From contig JAMDCE010000134.1 in assembly GCA_023489135.1 (NCBI GenBank), forward strand, positions 1 through 52,141: 52,141 nt of DNA, read 5' to 3'. The translations under genes and the position numbers were made by a program. This document shows positions 33,852-41,593 of this stretch, piece by piece. The notes below the pieces were generated by a model. The model did not search any database. It was given only the letters and a program-made list of their open reading frames with translations, and was not told the DNA's origin. The first letter of the stretch is position 1. Each line of letters starts with the position of its first letter. The stretch is from Chloroflexota bacterium. GTDB taxonomy: Bacteria > Chloroflexota > Chloroflexia > JAMDCE01.

Positions 33852-34612
33852 ATAGTACGGCGAATCGAAGTAGGACACCGGCCGAAGTCGCACACTCGCT
33901 GGCCGCCTTTCAAGAATGGTATGGTGGCGTGGCCGCAGGAGGCGATACCTTCGACAAGTTTCATTATCACTTAAGAAACCAGCTGGATGGGCTGCAACTA
34001 TCGGGCAAGCGCATCCTCGAAGTTGGTTGTGGCAAGGGGGCCGTGTCCCTCTACCTGGCCCTCTTCTCGAGCTGCAGCCACGTATTCGCTCTCGATGAGG
34101 CGGCGGGCCACGGCTCGCCCGTGGGGGTTACGCAGACATTGAGGGAAACGGTTACTTCGTTCGAGGTCAGTAACATCAACGTTGTCGAAGCAGACATAAT
34201 GAGAAACAGCTTTCAGGATGAGTCCTTCGACTTGATCATCGCCAACAATGCGCTGCACCACGTGATCGACTCCGGACTTATCTCACGCAGCCCGAACTCG
34301 CGTCGGGGCTACCTCCGCCTGTTCGGCGAGCTAAAGCGGCTGCTTGCGCCCCAGGGTATTCTCTCCATCAGCGAGTTATCAAGGCTCGCGATCTGGCGCT
34401 GGTCCCCGATGAAGCTAAGGATGAAGACAATTGACTGGGAGTTGCACCCAACCAGAGGCGAATGGCTCTCGGTCATACGTGGAGCCGGTCTGAGTGTATT
34501 GTCTTGCGACTATACGGTTCCGCACCCGGCTCGGCAAGTAAAGCCGCTCCTCACAAATCCTGTCGCCCAGTTCCTGCTCGGACCGAGCTTCACCATCAGG
34601 GCTCAGAAGTAA
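33848..34612 (+). CDS. Class I SAM-dependent methyltransferase
   Basis: A 254-residue methyltransferase: RILEVGCGKGAVSLYLA is SAM motif I, FDLIIANNALHHV is the post-I motif, and LFGELKRLLAPQGILSISELS follows. ATG 33848 overlaps the preceding stop by 4 nt. There is nothing to show its substrate. Given the surrounding nucleotide-sugar genes it may methylate the deoxy sugar made by the upstream branch or a terminal residue of the glycan. The next gene, a glycosyltransferase, starts 5 nt after it. Confidence 0.83.
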   Translation: MNSTANRSRTPAEVAHSLAAFQEWYGGVAAGGDTFDKFHYHLRNQLDGLQLSGKRILEVGCGKGAVSLYLALFSSCSHVFALDEAAGHGSPVGVTQTLRETVTSFEVSNINVVEADIMRNSFQDESFDLIIANNALHHVIDSGLISRSPNSRRGYLRLFGELKRLLAPQGILSISELSRLAIWRWSPMKLRMKTIDWELHPTRGEWLSVIRGAGLSVLSCDYTVPHPARQVKPLLTNPVAQFLLGPSFTIRAQK

Positions 34613-34617
34613 GATTG

Positions 34618-35736
34618 ATGCCAAGAGTACTGTACCTTGTCGACAGCCTCAACAACGGCGGCGCCGAGCGGCAGTTTGCGCTGCTGGTAAAATCCCTGCC
34701 CGAGGAATGGGATCGGCAGGTCTGGAGCATGTATGGCGGCCCGTTTGCCGACACTATCCGAGATATGGGCGTTCCCCTGCGCACGCGAGCGCGAGCCTGG
34801 CGTTTCGACATAGCTCCGGCGCTAGACCTGTGGCACTCTATCCTTCGGTGGAAACCAGACGTGGTTCATTCGTGGGGATGGATGTGCTCGGTTTCTGCGG
34901 GGCCAATGTGCAAATTGCTGGGCATTCCCTTCGTCGACGGCACGATTCGCTCCGGGTCTATTATCCCCGGAAGAACACTCGGGCGGCGATTCGGAATAAT
35001 GCTCGCTGATCGTGTAATCGCGAATAGTCAGGCCGGTTTGAGTGCCTGGCAAGTCGGCCAGCAAAAGGGCCGGGTCGTGCATAATGGCTTTGATCCCGAT
35101 CGGCTGGCGCAATGTACCAGGGTCAACCAGCAGGAAGAGAGGCCTTTCACGGTTGTGATGACCGGCAGGATGTCTCCTCACAAGGACTTCGCCGCCTTTG
35201 CCCGCGCGGCGCGAGCACTGGCCGACTTGCCGGGACAGAAATGGCGCTTTCTGGCGGTAGGAGACGGCCCGGATCGGACCGCTTTGGTGAACGATGTGAA
35301 GGAGCTCATCGATTCCGACATTGTGAGTCTCCCGGAGCCAAGAATTGAGGTTCTGGACGTGGTGAGAAAGGCCCACATCGGCGTACTTATGACGAAGCCG
35401 CCCGTCGTGGAAGGTTGCTCCAATTCGATTATGGAGTATATGGCGTGCAGTCTTCCCGTGATCTGCAGCGCAGGAGGGGGCAATCAGGAACTCGTGCTGG
35501 ATGGGAAGACAGGGTTTCTAGTGCCTCCTTCCGATGGAGAGGTTTTGGCCGAACGGCTGATGTGGCTCAGGTCGCATCCAGAAGAGCGAGAGCGCATGGG
35601 AATGGCGGGGCGAGAACGCATCGTTAGCGGGTTTACCGTCGGCGCAATGGTTGAGAAGACGATCTCCGTGTACCAGGAAATCGGTGTTGGGTTGCGCGCG
35701 GGCCGCTGCAAGGAGGCCGAGCCCTCTCGGAGATAA
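34618..35736 (+). CDS. Glycosyltransferase (GT-B, GT4-like)
   Basis: A 372-residue GT-B glycosyltransferase: VDSLNNGGAERQFALLV at the acceptor side, RVIANSQAGLSAW and VVHNGFDPDRL at the hinge, MTGRMSPHKDFAAFARAA opening the donor domain, and EGCSNSIMEYMACSLPVICS with GGNQELVLDGKTGFLVPP at the nucleotide-sugar site. ATG 34618 is the family-like start; longer in-frame starts overlap the methyltransferase. It ends this subcluster: a weak hairpin-plus-T element (35744-35761) and a strong promoter (35780-35808) follow, marking a transcriptional boundary. Confidence 0.88.
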   Translation: MPRVLYLVDSLNNGGAERQFALLVKSLPEEWDRQVWSMYGGPFADTIRDMGVPLRTRARAWRFDIAPALDLWHSILRWKPDVVHSWGWMCSVSAGPMCKLLGIPFVDGTIRSGSIIPGRTLGRRFGIMLADRVIANSQAGLSAWQVGQQKGRVVHNGFDPDRLAQCTRVNQQEERPFTVVMTGRMSPHKDFAAFARAARALADLPGQKWRFLAVGDGPDRTALVNDVKELIDSDIVSLPEPRIEVLDVVRKAHIGVLMTKPPVVEGCSNSIMEYMACSLPVICSAGGGNQELVLDGKTGFLVPPSDGEVLAERLMWLRSHPEERERMGMAGRERIVSGFTVGAMVEKTISVYQEIGVGLRAGRCKEAEPSRR

Positions 35737-35743
35737 TCTTGAC

Positions 35744-35761
35744 GGGACCGTTAGTCCCTTT
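35744..35761 (+). terminator. Weak intrinsic terminator-like hairpin
   Basis: GGGAC (35744-35748), loop CGTTA and GTCCC (35754-35758) are followed by TTT. The stem is only 5 bp, but the position, 8 nt after the glycosyltransferase stop and before a strong promoter, makes a terminator role plausible. Confidence 0.4.
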
Positions 35762-35779
35762 ATGCCGATTATGTGCATC

Positions 35780-35808
35780 TTGACACGTCTCCAAATCAGA
35801 GCTACAAT
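35780..35808 (+). promoter_or_regulatory. Strong sigma-70-type promoter
   Basis: TTGACA (35780-35785) and TACAAT (35803-35808) with 17 nt between them: a perfect -35 and a one-mismatch -10. Transcription would begin near 35815, which rules out an ATG at 35813 and points to GTG 35843 (after GAGG) as the start of the HTH gene. It is the clearest promoter noted in the window, in the middle of a long one-direction locus. Confidence 0.75.
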
Positions 35809-35842
35809 CGTGATGAGAATTAGAACGTCAGCGAGGTGCACT

Positions 35843-36418
35843 GTGGCGGAAAGAGCCTTGACCGTGTGGGAAAACACCGACAACTGGCTTAACTGCGCTC
35901 AAGTAGCTCGAATGCTTCGTGTGAACCAAGCAACCCTTTCTAAGCACATTCAAAGGGGACACATATCTTACGTGAAGTTGGGCTTGGGAAAGGGCATCCT
36001 GCTCTTACCGCCGGTAGAGATCCTGCGCCTAGCTGCGGCGTATGGCCGGGTGAAGCCTGAGGAAGTGAAGCGTGATCTAGCACGCATTGTTGCCACCAGG
36101 AATAATGTGACGGAAGAAGAACTTGTTGAAGGATTGGACCAGCTGTCGAAAGGGGCATCGCCCGTTTCTTCGGACATATCGCAAGCGCGAAGCGCGCAAG
36201 AGGGTAACGTGATGGGAAAGAGCACACACCGGGGCGACGTGCGCGAAGTTGACTTGGGGCGGATGCGTCCTGAGCGTGCTAACCGTGACGACATTCCAGC
36301 CGAAAGTACGGTAAGGTCTTTCGACTCGATTCGGCCCGTGAAGCGGCACGTGGTGATTGAAACTCGCGGAGCCAAAGAAGTGGACCTGGGACGTATGCGA
36401 CCCGGCAGGAAGTATTAG
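35843..36418 (+). CDS. HTH (excisionase/MerR-like) protein with a duplicated C-terminal motif
   Basis: A 191-residue protein. Residues 13-50 (DNWLNCAQVARMLRVNQATL, then SKHIQRGHISYVKLG) look like a winged-helix/excisionase-type DNA-binding domain. The following helix-rich part is unknown. The C-terminal 60 residues carry EVDLGRMRP twice, at 135-143 and 179-187, the second nearly at the C terminus. The two coding copies differ at six codons, all synonymous, which suggests the motif itself is selected. It is preceded by its own promoter. The next gene starts 5 nt later, so the pair forms a unit. Function not known; regulator of, or partner to, the next protein is inference. Confidence 0.75.
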   Translation: MAERALTVWENTDNWLNCAQVARMLRVNQATLSKHIQRGHISYVKLGLGKGILLLPPVEILRLAAAYGRVKPEEVKRDLARIVATRNNVTEEELVEGLDQLSKGASPVSSDISQARSAQEGNVMGKSTHRGDVREVDLGRMRPERANRDDIPAESTVRSFDSIRPVKRHVVIETRGAKEVDLGRMRPGRKY

Positions 36419-36423
36419 TCCTA

Positions 36424-37293
36424 ATGAGCGAGTTTCGCCCTGAAGAATGGTACCGTGTTTTGACCCCAGGCGATGAGCCTGCAGAACAAGGGGAACAGTT
36501 CTTTGATCTAGTAGTCCGTTTTGCGGTGCAGGATCCTGAGACTGGTGTTTACAATATCGGCAAGGAAACAGGCGACGTTATCGTCGCCACGCATACCTGC
36601 GACATCAAGAACCGCAAAGTCTCTCGCATCGAAGTTGTGCCCGTGTATCCGTTGGAGCAGTGGCTGTATGAGCAACCAGAAATGCTGAATGACCTGGAAG
36701 GCATTCGGCGCGGAATGTCGGCGGGATACTATCTGCTGCCAGGTTGGCCGCAGGCGCCGCAAATCCGGGCCAGGGCAACCCGCATTGTCTGTTTTGACGA
36801 AAAGCTGAGCATAAGCTGGGCCGAGTTGAAGACAGCGATGCAGGAAACTCGACTAGGTCTAAAGTCTCCTTACAAAGAGCATTTCGGGCAAGCCCTGGCG
36901 CGGTTTTATATGCGGGTTGGCCTTCCCGAGGATATGCCTTCAATGACGTGGAAGCCAGTACCAACGGCGGTGGAGCCTGAGAAACGAATTATGTTATCAA
37001 GCAATGATTTCACCGCTCTCAATGTCCCTCCACTTCGATCATCATCGTTAGGAATTGCAGTTCAGAAACTGCGACTTCAAGCGCAGAACGAGACTTTGTA
37101 CAAAGCTCGCTTGAAGGACTATGGCACCTGGTTCGGAGTGGGCGAGACGGTCGAATCCGCACGCCTTTCGCTGCTGCATTTGATCGAGCGCAAATACCAG
37201 GGACTACGTGAGTCGTCGCCCGACCTAGATGTAAAAGAAATCGACTACCTCTCGACGCTTTTCCCGGCGCCAGTTGCGCCCCGAACGGAGTAG
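36424..37293 (+). CDS. Unknown protein with a TCDI motif
   Basis: A 289-residue soluble protein with no firmly recognised family. VIVATHTCDIKNRKVSRIEVVPVYPL near residues 50-75 resembles the SQTCD/TCDI-type strand seen in uncharacterised proteins that often sit next to mobile or defence genes. I recall this only as a general pattern, not a named domain. The rest is alpha/beta, with SYKEH-like helical segments and a Cys at the centre of the motif. It follows the HTH gene by 5 nt under the promoter at 35780. Base use and function differ from the sugar genes, so this is probably a passenger operon. The next 290 nt, to 37585, hold no clear gene. Confidence 0.7.
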   Translation: MSEFRPEEWYRVLTPGDEPAEQGEQFFDLVVRFAVQDPETGVYNIGKETGDVIVATHTCDIKNRKVSRIEVVPVYPLEQWLYEQPEMLNDLEGIRRGMSAGYYLLPGWPQAPQIRARATRIVCFDEKLSISWAELKTAMQETRLGLKSPYKEHFGQALARFYMRVGLPEDMPSMTWKPVPTAVEPEKRIMLSSNDFTALNVPPLRSSSLGIAVQKLRLQAQNETLYKARLKDYGTWFGVGETVESARLSLLHLIERKYQGLRESSPDLDVKEIDYLSTLFPAPVAPRTE

Positions 37294-37585
37294 CATCTCT
37301 AAGGAGTGCCAGGTTGCGGCCCCAGCCCTGGCGGTATTGCCTTTTGAACACGACAAGCCATTTCTGGCGCTGCCGCCCCACGTGAACCCTGGTGGTCGCC
37401 TCAACCCATTGGGACACTGCGGAAGTGGTTCGTGGAAGCTTGACCGATGGACTCAGAGGTCCAGCACACGTTTATGCGGATTGTGGGCAGAGGGATGAAA
37501 CCCGCCAGCGCGAGGGAGAAACGGCTCGTCTACTTCTCCCGCTTCGAATTAGGGGCACATTTTGCTGTTTGGAGGGACTATCCAA
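37294..37585 (+). other. Stretch with no supported gene
   Basis: Several frames are open for 60-75 codons on both strands, none with a recognisable protein. One frame at 37447-37629 overlaps the next gene. A GGAGGGA ribosome-binding site at 37571-37577 serves the SDR at 37586. It may be the scar of the upstream two-gene insertion. Confidence 0.5.
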
Positions 37586-38494
37586 ATGTACGTGGTCGTA
37601 ACTGGTGGCTCCGGGTTTCTCGGTAGCCACGTTGCCGAGGAGCTCATTAGGAAAGGACACGAGGTCGGTATTTTCGACGTAAACCCGCCGCATCCGGATA
37701 TCTTGCGCCTTGCCAACTGCCGACACGTTCAGGGCGATCTTCGCAGTCTCGACTCGGTCATCGATGGTTTGGCTGACGCCGAGGCTATTTGTCACCTGGC
37801 GGGGGTGGGCGATGTATACCTGGCCGGCAAGGAGCCGTATACGGCGGCCATGTTCAACGTCGCCGGTACGGCACACATGGTGGAGGGCGCCCTGAAGCAC
37901 GGCGTTCGCAAGCTAGTTTACGCTTCAACCTGGGAAGTGTATGGAGAGCCCCACTACCAGCCAATCGACGAGGACCATCCTTGCAATCCTGATCATCCTT
38001 ACAACATCACCAAGTACGCCGGCGAGCTAATAGCCCTTTCTGCCGATAGGCTGCGTGGATTGCCGGTCGTCGCCTTGAGGCTTGGCACTGCCTTTGGAGC
38101 TCGGATGCGTCCGAATTCGGTCTTCTCGATTTTCATCAAGAAGGCTCTCAATCGTGAGCCAATCACCATACAGGGGACCGGGGAACAAAGCCGGCAATTC
38201 ACGCATGCCACGGACATTGCCCGGGCTTTCGTGACGGCGATCGAATCTGACGTGCGGGGTGAAGCCATCAACATCGTGTCGTCGGAATCCACTTCCATTA
38301 GACGGCTGGCTGAACTCGTCACCCGAGAGTTATCGACCAGTATCGAGTACTCAACTGCCCGTGCCGGAGATATCGCCCCAGCACGCGTCAGCAGCACCAA
38401 AGCCAAGCGATTGTTGGGATGGGAAGCCCTGGTGAGGTTTGAAGACGGCTTGCGTGAGATGATCGAGGCTGAGGCAGGCGTACTCCGGCGATAG
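37586..38494 (+). CDS. NAD-dependent epimerase/dehydratase (extended SDR)
   Basis: A 302-residue extended SDR: VTGGSGFLGSHVAEELI (NAD loop), YASTWEVYGEP with the catalytic Thr/Ser region, and HPYNITKYAGEL with Tyr/Lys. RQFTHATDIARAFVTAIE and the C-terminal LLGWEALVRFEDGLREMI are typical of UDP-sugar 4-epimerases and 4,6-dehydratases. ATG 37586 follows GGAGGGA by 8 nt. It is shorter than LegB-like members. The substrate is not clear. A decayed glycosyltransferase follows only 15 nt downstream. Confidence 0.83.
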   Translation: MYVVVTGGSGFLGSHVAEELIRKGHEVGIFDVNPPHPDILRLANCRHVQGDLRSLDSVIDGLADAEAICHLAGVGDVYLAGKEPYTAAMFNVAGTAHMVEGALKHGVRKLVYASTWEVYGEPHYQPIDEDHPCNPDHPYNITKYAGELIALSADRLRGLPVVALRLGTAFGARMRPNSVFSIFIKKALNREPITIQGTGEQSRQFTHATDIARAFVTAIESDVRGEAINIVSSESTSIRRLAELVTRELSTSIEYSTARAGDIAPARVSSTKAKRLLGWEALVRFEDGLREMIEAEAGVLRR

Positions 38495-38509
38495 GAGAGA
38501 AGGACGATC

Positions 38510-39040
38510 TTGACGCTGCACGCAGGCGACCTATTAGATGTGCTAACCGGTGCTGTTTCCACCAAAAGAGTCCTTCTGCGCCGAATACGCGCCCAGCTAC
38601 CGTAGTTACAGCAGTAACCCCCGACGTCGTCGAGGCGGCTCGAGCCGTGGGAGTGAGGCAAGCTCACCTCGTTCCAAATGCGTTGCCAGGGCTAGTCGGG
38701 CCAGCGGGAAACGGCCCGGTTCCTGACGAGGTCTGGCGGTTCGCTAAGGAGTATGATCCGCTCATAGTATCGGTCGGCGCGATGACGGCCAACCATGGGT
38801 TTGAGGTCTTGATTCGCGCCCCGGCTCAGATGAAACCGCTATTCCCCAAGATCGGGGCCATAATAGTGGCTTACAAATCGGTCCATCCCGCCTATCGCCG
38901 ATACATCGACGACCTGATGTCTGAGACGTCTTTGAACTGCTCAATCTTGATCCACGAAAGCCCGCCCGAGGTGCTTATCGTGATTGCGCTCGCTGACGTG
39001 CTTGTTCGCCCCTAGACGGGCAGGATGCGGTTTCATCGTA
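38510..39040 (+). pseudogene. Decayed GT4 glycosyltransferase remnant
   Basis: Three consecutive frames together resemble the intact glycosyltransferase at 40427-41554. 38510-38605 reads LTLHAGDLLDVLTGAVS; about 38596-39015 reads VTAVTPDVVEAARAVGV through VSVGAMTANHGFEVLIRAPA and VLIVIALADVLVRP; and from 39015 a third frame reads DGQDAVSS, matching the expected TDGDSMAI-type element. About 100 N-terminal residues are missing, there are at least two frameshifts, and the C-terminal part fades before the next gene. Divergence from the intact copy is large, so it is an old relative and not a fresh duplicate. The frame joins are inferred from family resemblance. Confidence 0.75.
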
Positions 39041-39111
39041 CCTAGAAGTTGACTCGACAGCCGGAACAGCTCGTGGTAAAGTTGATCTTTCTCGCGATTG
39101 GAGGTCCCCCA

Positions 39112-40389
39112 ATGAACACTTCTCGCGTCTGCGTCGTCGGCCTGGGGTATGTTGGGCTGCCCCTCGCGGCTGCGCTGGCCACACGCGGCCACCGAGTAGT
39201 TGGCGTGGACGTCAACCCTGAAGTGCTAGAGGCCGTAAGTCGTGGCCGAACCACTCTTGGTGAGCCAGGGCTGGGTAGTCTAGTGTCTCAGGCGGTGGAA
39301 TGCGGCCGTCTTACCATCTCACCTCGCCCGGAGGCAGCGGATGTGTTCGTACTCGCCGTTCCTACTCCCATTCGCGGGCTTGCTCATAAGCACGCGGATC
39401 TCTCCTGCGTGCTCGCCGCAGGGGAGGGTGTAGCGACTGTGCTATCGCCCGGCAACCTCGTCGTGCTGGAGTCAACCTGCCCCCCCGGCACTACTGCAAA
39501 GGTCTTGGGTCCCGTGCTGGAGAGAGGTTCTGGACTACGCGTGGGGAAGGATTTCCTGCTGGCTCACTGTCCAGAACGTATCTTGCCCGGGCGCACGCTG
39601 TTTGAGCTGGTCCATAACGACCGAGTCGTGGGTGGCGTGAATTCGGCCTCCGCCGAGGCGGCACGTGCCCTTTACGCCACCTTCTCTCAGGGCAAGATAC
39701 TAGTAACCGATGCGACCACTGCTGAGTTGGTGAAAGTTATGGAGAACACCTATCGGGACGTGAACATAGCACTGGCCAATGAGTTCGCGCTCGTCTCGGA
39801 ACACCTCGGCGTCAACGTATGGGATGCAATCGAACTGGCCAACCACCATCCTCGCGTGCAGTTTCTCAAGCCGGGTCCGGGCGTAGGCGGCCATTGCATC
39901 GCCGTCGACCCGTGGTTCATCATCGGCGTCGCTCCGCAGTTCACGCCGCTTATCGCCGCCAGCCGGTCCGTAAACGACGCTATGCCGTTGCACGTCGCCG
40001 ATCTGGTCGCTCAAGCTTTGGACGGGCTCGTGGGCAGACGTGTAGTCGTATTGGGTCTTACTTACAAGGCCGACGTGGACGATAGGCGCGAGAGCCCATC
40101 AGCCGAAGTGATACAGCAGTTGCGGCATGCCGGAGCCGAAGTGCTTATCCACGACGCTATCGTAGCCGCGGAGGCAGCAGTAGAAGATTTGGCTACCGAC
40201 GCTGATTGCCTACTCTTGCTGGTCGATCACCGCGCGTATGCTCAGTTGGACCCGAATATCATCGGGCAGCGGATGCGACGCCGGGTTGCATTTGACACCC
40301 GCAATTTTTTGCCAAGACCTGAGTGGTGCGATTCGGGCTTCGAGCTGATCGGACTCGGCGTTGGTCGCCAGCAACCAGTGCTAGTGTAA
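39112..40389 (+). CDS. wecC: UDP-N-acetyl-hexosamine dehydrogenase (WecC/WbpA-like)
   Basis: Oxidises C6 of UDP-ManNAc or UDP-GlcNAc to the uronic acid with two NAD. The 425-residue protein has VCVVGLGYVGLPLAAALA (NAD loop), ESTCPPGTTAKV and HCPERILPGRTLFEL, and GPGVGGHCIAVDPWFI with the catalytic Cys. VLGLTYKADVDDRRESP closes the central part. The starting GGAGGT at 39100-39105 supports ATG 39112. In this locus it is likely the first oxidation step before the WbpB/WbpE/WbpD-like genes at 46669-49325. Whether it acts on the gluco or manno epimer cannot be read from sequence alone. Confidence 0.9.
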   Translation: MNTSRVCVVGLGYVGLPLAAALATRGHRVVGVDVNPEVLEAVSRGRTTLGEPGLGSLVSQAVECGRLTISPRPEAADVFVLAVPTPIRGLAHKHADLSCVLAAGEGVATVLSPGNLVVLESTCPPGTTAKVLGPVLERGSGLRVGKDFLLAHCPERILPGRTLFELVHNDRVVGGVNSASAEAARALYATFSQGKILVTDATTAELVKVMENTYRDVNIALANEFALVSEHLGVNVWDAIELANHHPRVQFLKPGPGVGGHCIAVDPWFIIGVAPQFTPLIAASRSVNDAMPLHVADLVAQALDGLVGRRVVVLGLTYKADVDDRRESPSAEVIQQLRHAGAEVLIHDAIVAAEAAVEDLATDADCLLLLVDHRAYAQLDPNIIGQRMRRRVAFDTRNFLPRPEWCDSGFELIGLGVGRQQPVLV

Positions 40390-40426
40390 TGTCTTGAACA
40401 TGTGCACCGATGGTTAGGTGATTCCT

Positions 40427-41554
40427 ATGGCTAATGGGGTAAATGAAGTGATTGTAGTGGGCGCCTACCCCCCAGTCGTTGGTGGCATAGCATCGGCATT
40501 GGATAGGCTCGTTCGCTCTCTCGAGGCGAATGAGGTTAGAGTACGCGTATTTAACACCCAGAAGGGCGATTCCAGCCGCGGACCTCTGGAGCGAATCGGC
40601 AGGCTTCTACTTTTCGTCCGCATAGCCGTGGGAGTCGGGCTACATCACGAGAAATTGGTCCATTGTCATTCTGGAGGATGGTGGGGCCTGGTCGGCGCAA
40701 CTTTTCCGCTAGCCCTGGCAAGGCTCACAGGTAAGAAGGTCGTCTTGACCTTGCACGCCGGCGACCTTCTTGCGGTCTTTAGCGCACCTCGTTCGATCAG
40801 GGGCAAGCTCGCACGGCGCATAGTTGCTTTGGCCAATGCCATTACTACGGTGACACCAGAGCTTAGAGATGCACTATCGATCTTAGGACTGGCGACCAAG
40901 AGGGAAGTGATATTCATATCGAACGCTTTTCCGGCGAGGCCCGGTGTGGAGTATTCCAAGGAGCGCGTGTCCACTGGTCTCTTGGATTTCGAACGGCGCC
41001 ATAAGCCGGTGGTTGTCGGAGTTGGATCAATGCAGCCTGTATACGCAATTGATGTTTTGCTAAGGGCCCACGCGTTATTGAAAGAACGGTTCCCGCAAGT
41101 GGGGACGATTGTGGTGGCCTTCAAGGCAGTCGACCCAGTTTATTGGAACGAGGTGAAGGCCCTCGTCGAGAACCTAGGAATATCCGAAAGCGTATACTTC
41201 GCCGAGTCGGGCTCAAGCGTTCGGTCCATCCTAAACATGTCTGATGTATTTGTGCGAGCCAACCACACGGATGGTGATTCCATGGCGATTAGGGAGGCCT
41301 TAGAGTGTCGTACTCCGGTAGTCGCCAGCCGCGTTGGTTATAGACCGTCCGCAGTTCGTACGTTCGAGCCGGGGAACGCGCGCGATTTAGCGCAGCAGGT
41401 GTCGGTGGCGTTTACTGATTTGGATAATTGCGACACGAGCTCAGGTTCACAAAGAGAAGAAGATGTCGGAGCTGAGAACATGCGAGTGATTCTTCAGTTG
41501 TACAAGCGGTTGCAAGAAAACTATCACTTTGGAAAGCATATAAGTGGCGACTGA
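40427..41554 (+). CDS. Glycosyltransferase family 4-like (GT-B)
   Basis: A 375-residue GT-B glycosyltransferase. VVGAYPPVVGGIASALDRLV at the N terminus and KKVVLTLHAGDLLAVFS are acceptor-domain blocks. Donor-domain blocks are VGVGSMQPVYAIDVLLRAHALL and VFVRANHTDGDSMAIREALEC, which carries the expected Glu. ATG 40427 is 9 nt after AGG; a GTG at 40418 is possible but lacks a good site. It is the intact relative of the pseudogene at 38510-39040. It lies between the uronic-acid dehydrogenase and the VpsJ-like gene, so it may transfer the uronic-acid residue. Confidence 0.87.
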   Translation: MANGVNEVIVVGAYPPVVGGIASALDRLVRSLEANEVRVRVFNTQKGDSSRGPLERIGRLLLFVRIAVGVGLHHEKLVHCHSGGWWGLVGATFPLALARLTGKKVVLTLHAGDLLAVFSAPRSIRGKLARRIVALANAITTVTPELRDALSILGLATKREVIFISNAFPARPGVEYSKERVSTGLLDFERRHKPVVVGVGSMQPVYAIDVLLRAHALLKERFPQVGTIVVAFKAVDPVYWNEVKALVENLGISESVYFAESGSSVRSILNMSDVFVRANHTDGDSMAIREALECRTPVVASRVGYRPSAVRTFEPGNARDLAQQVSVAFTDLDNCDTSSGSQREEDVGAENMRVILQLYKRLQENYHFGKHISGD

Positions 41555-41593
41555 AGACGCCGCTTGCGAAGAAATGCTTGAGGGTGGGGAAGG

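Noticed and set aside
37019..37417. Minus-strand frame extending into the gap after 37293
   Set aside because: Most of it is antisense to the TCDI-type protein, and the part outside has no recognisable transposase or other motif.
37447..37629. 59-codon + strand frame upstream of the SDR
   Set aside because: Overlaps the well-supported SDR start and its ribosome-binding site, and resembles no known protein.
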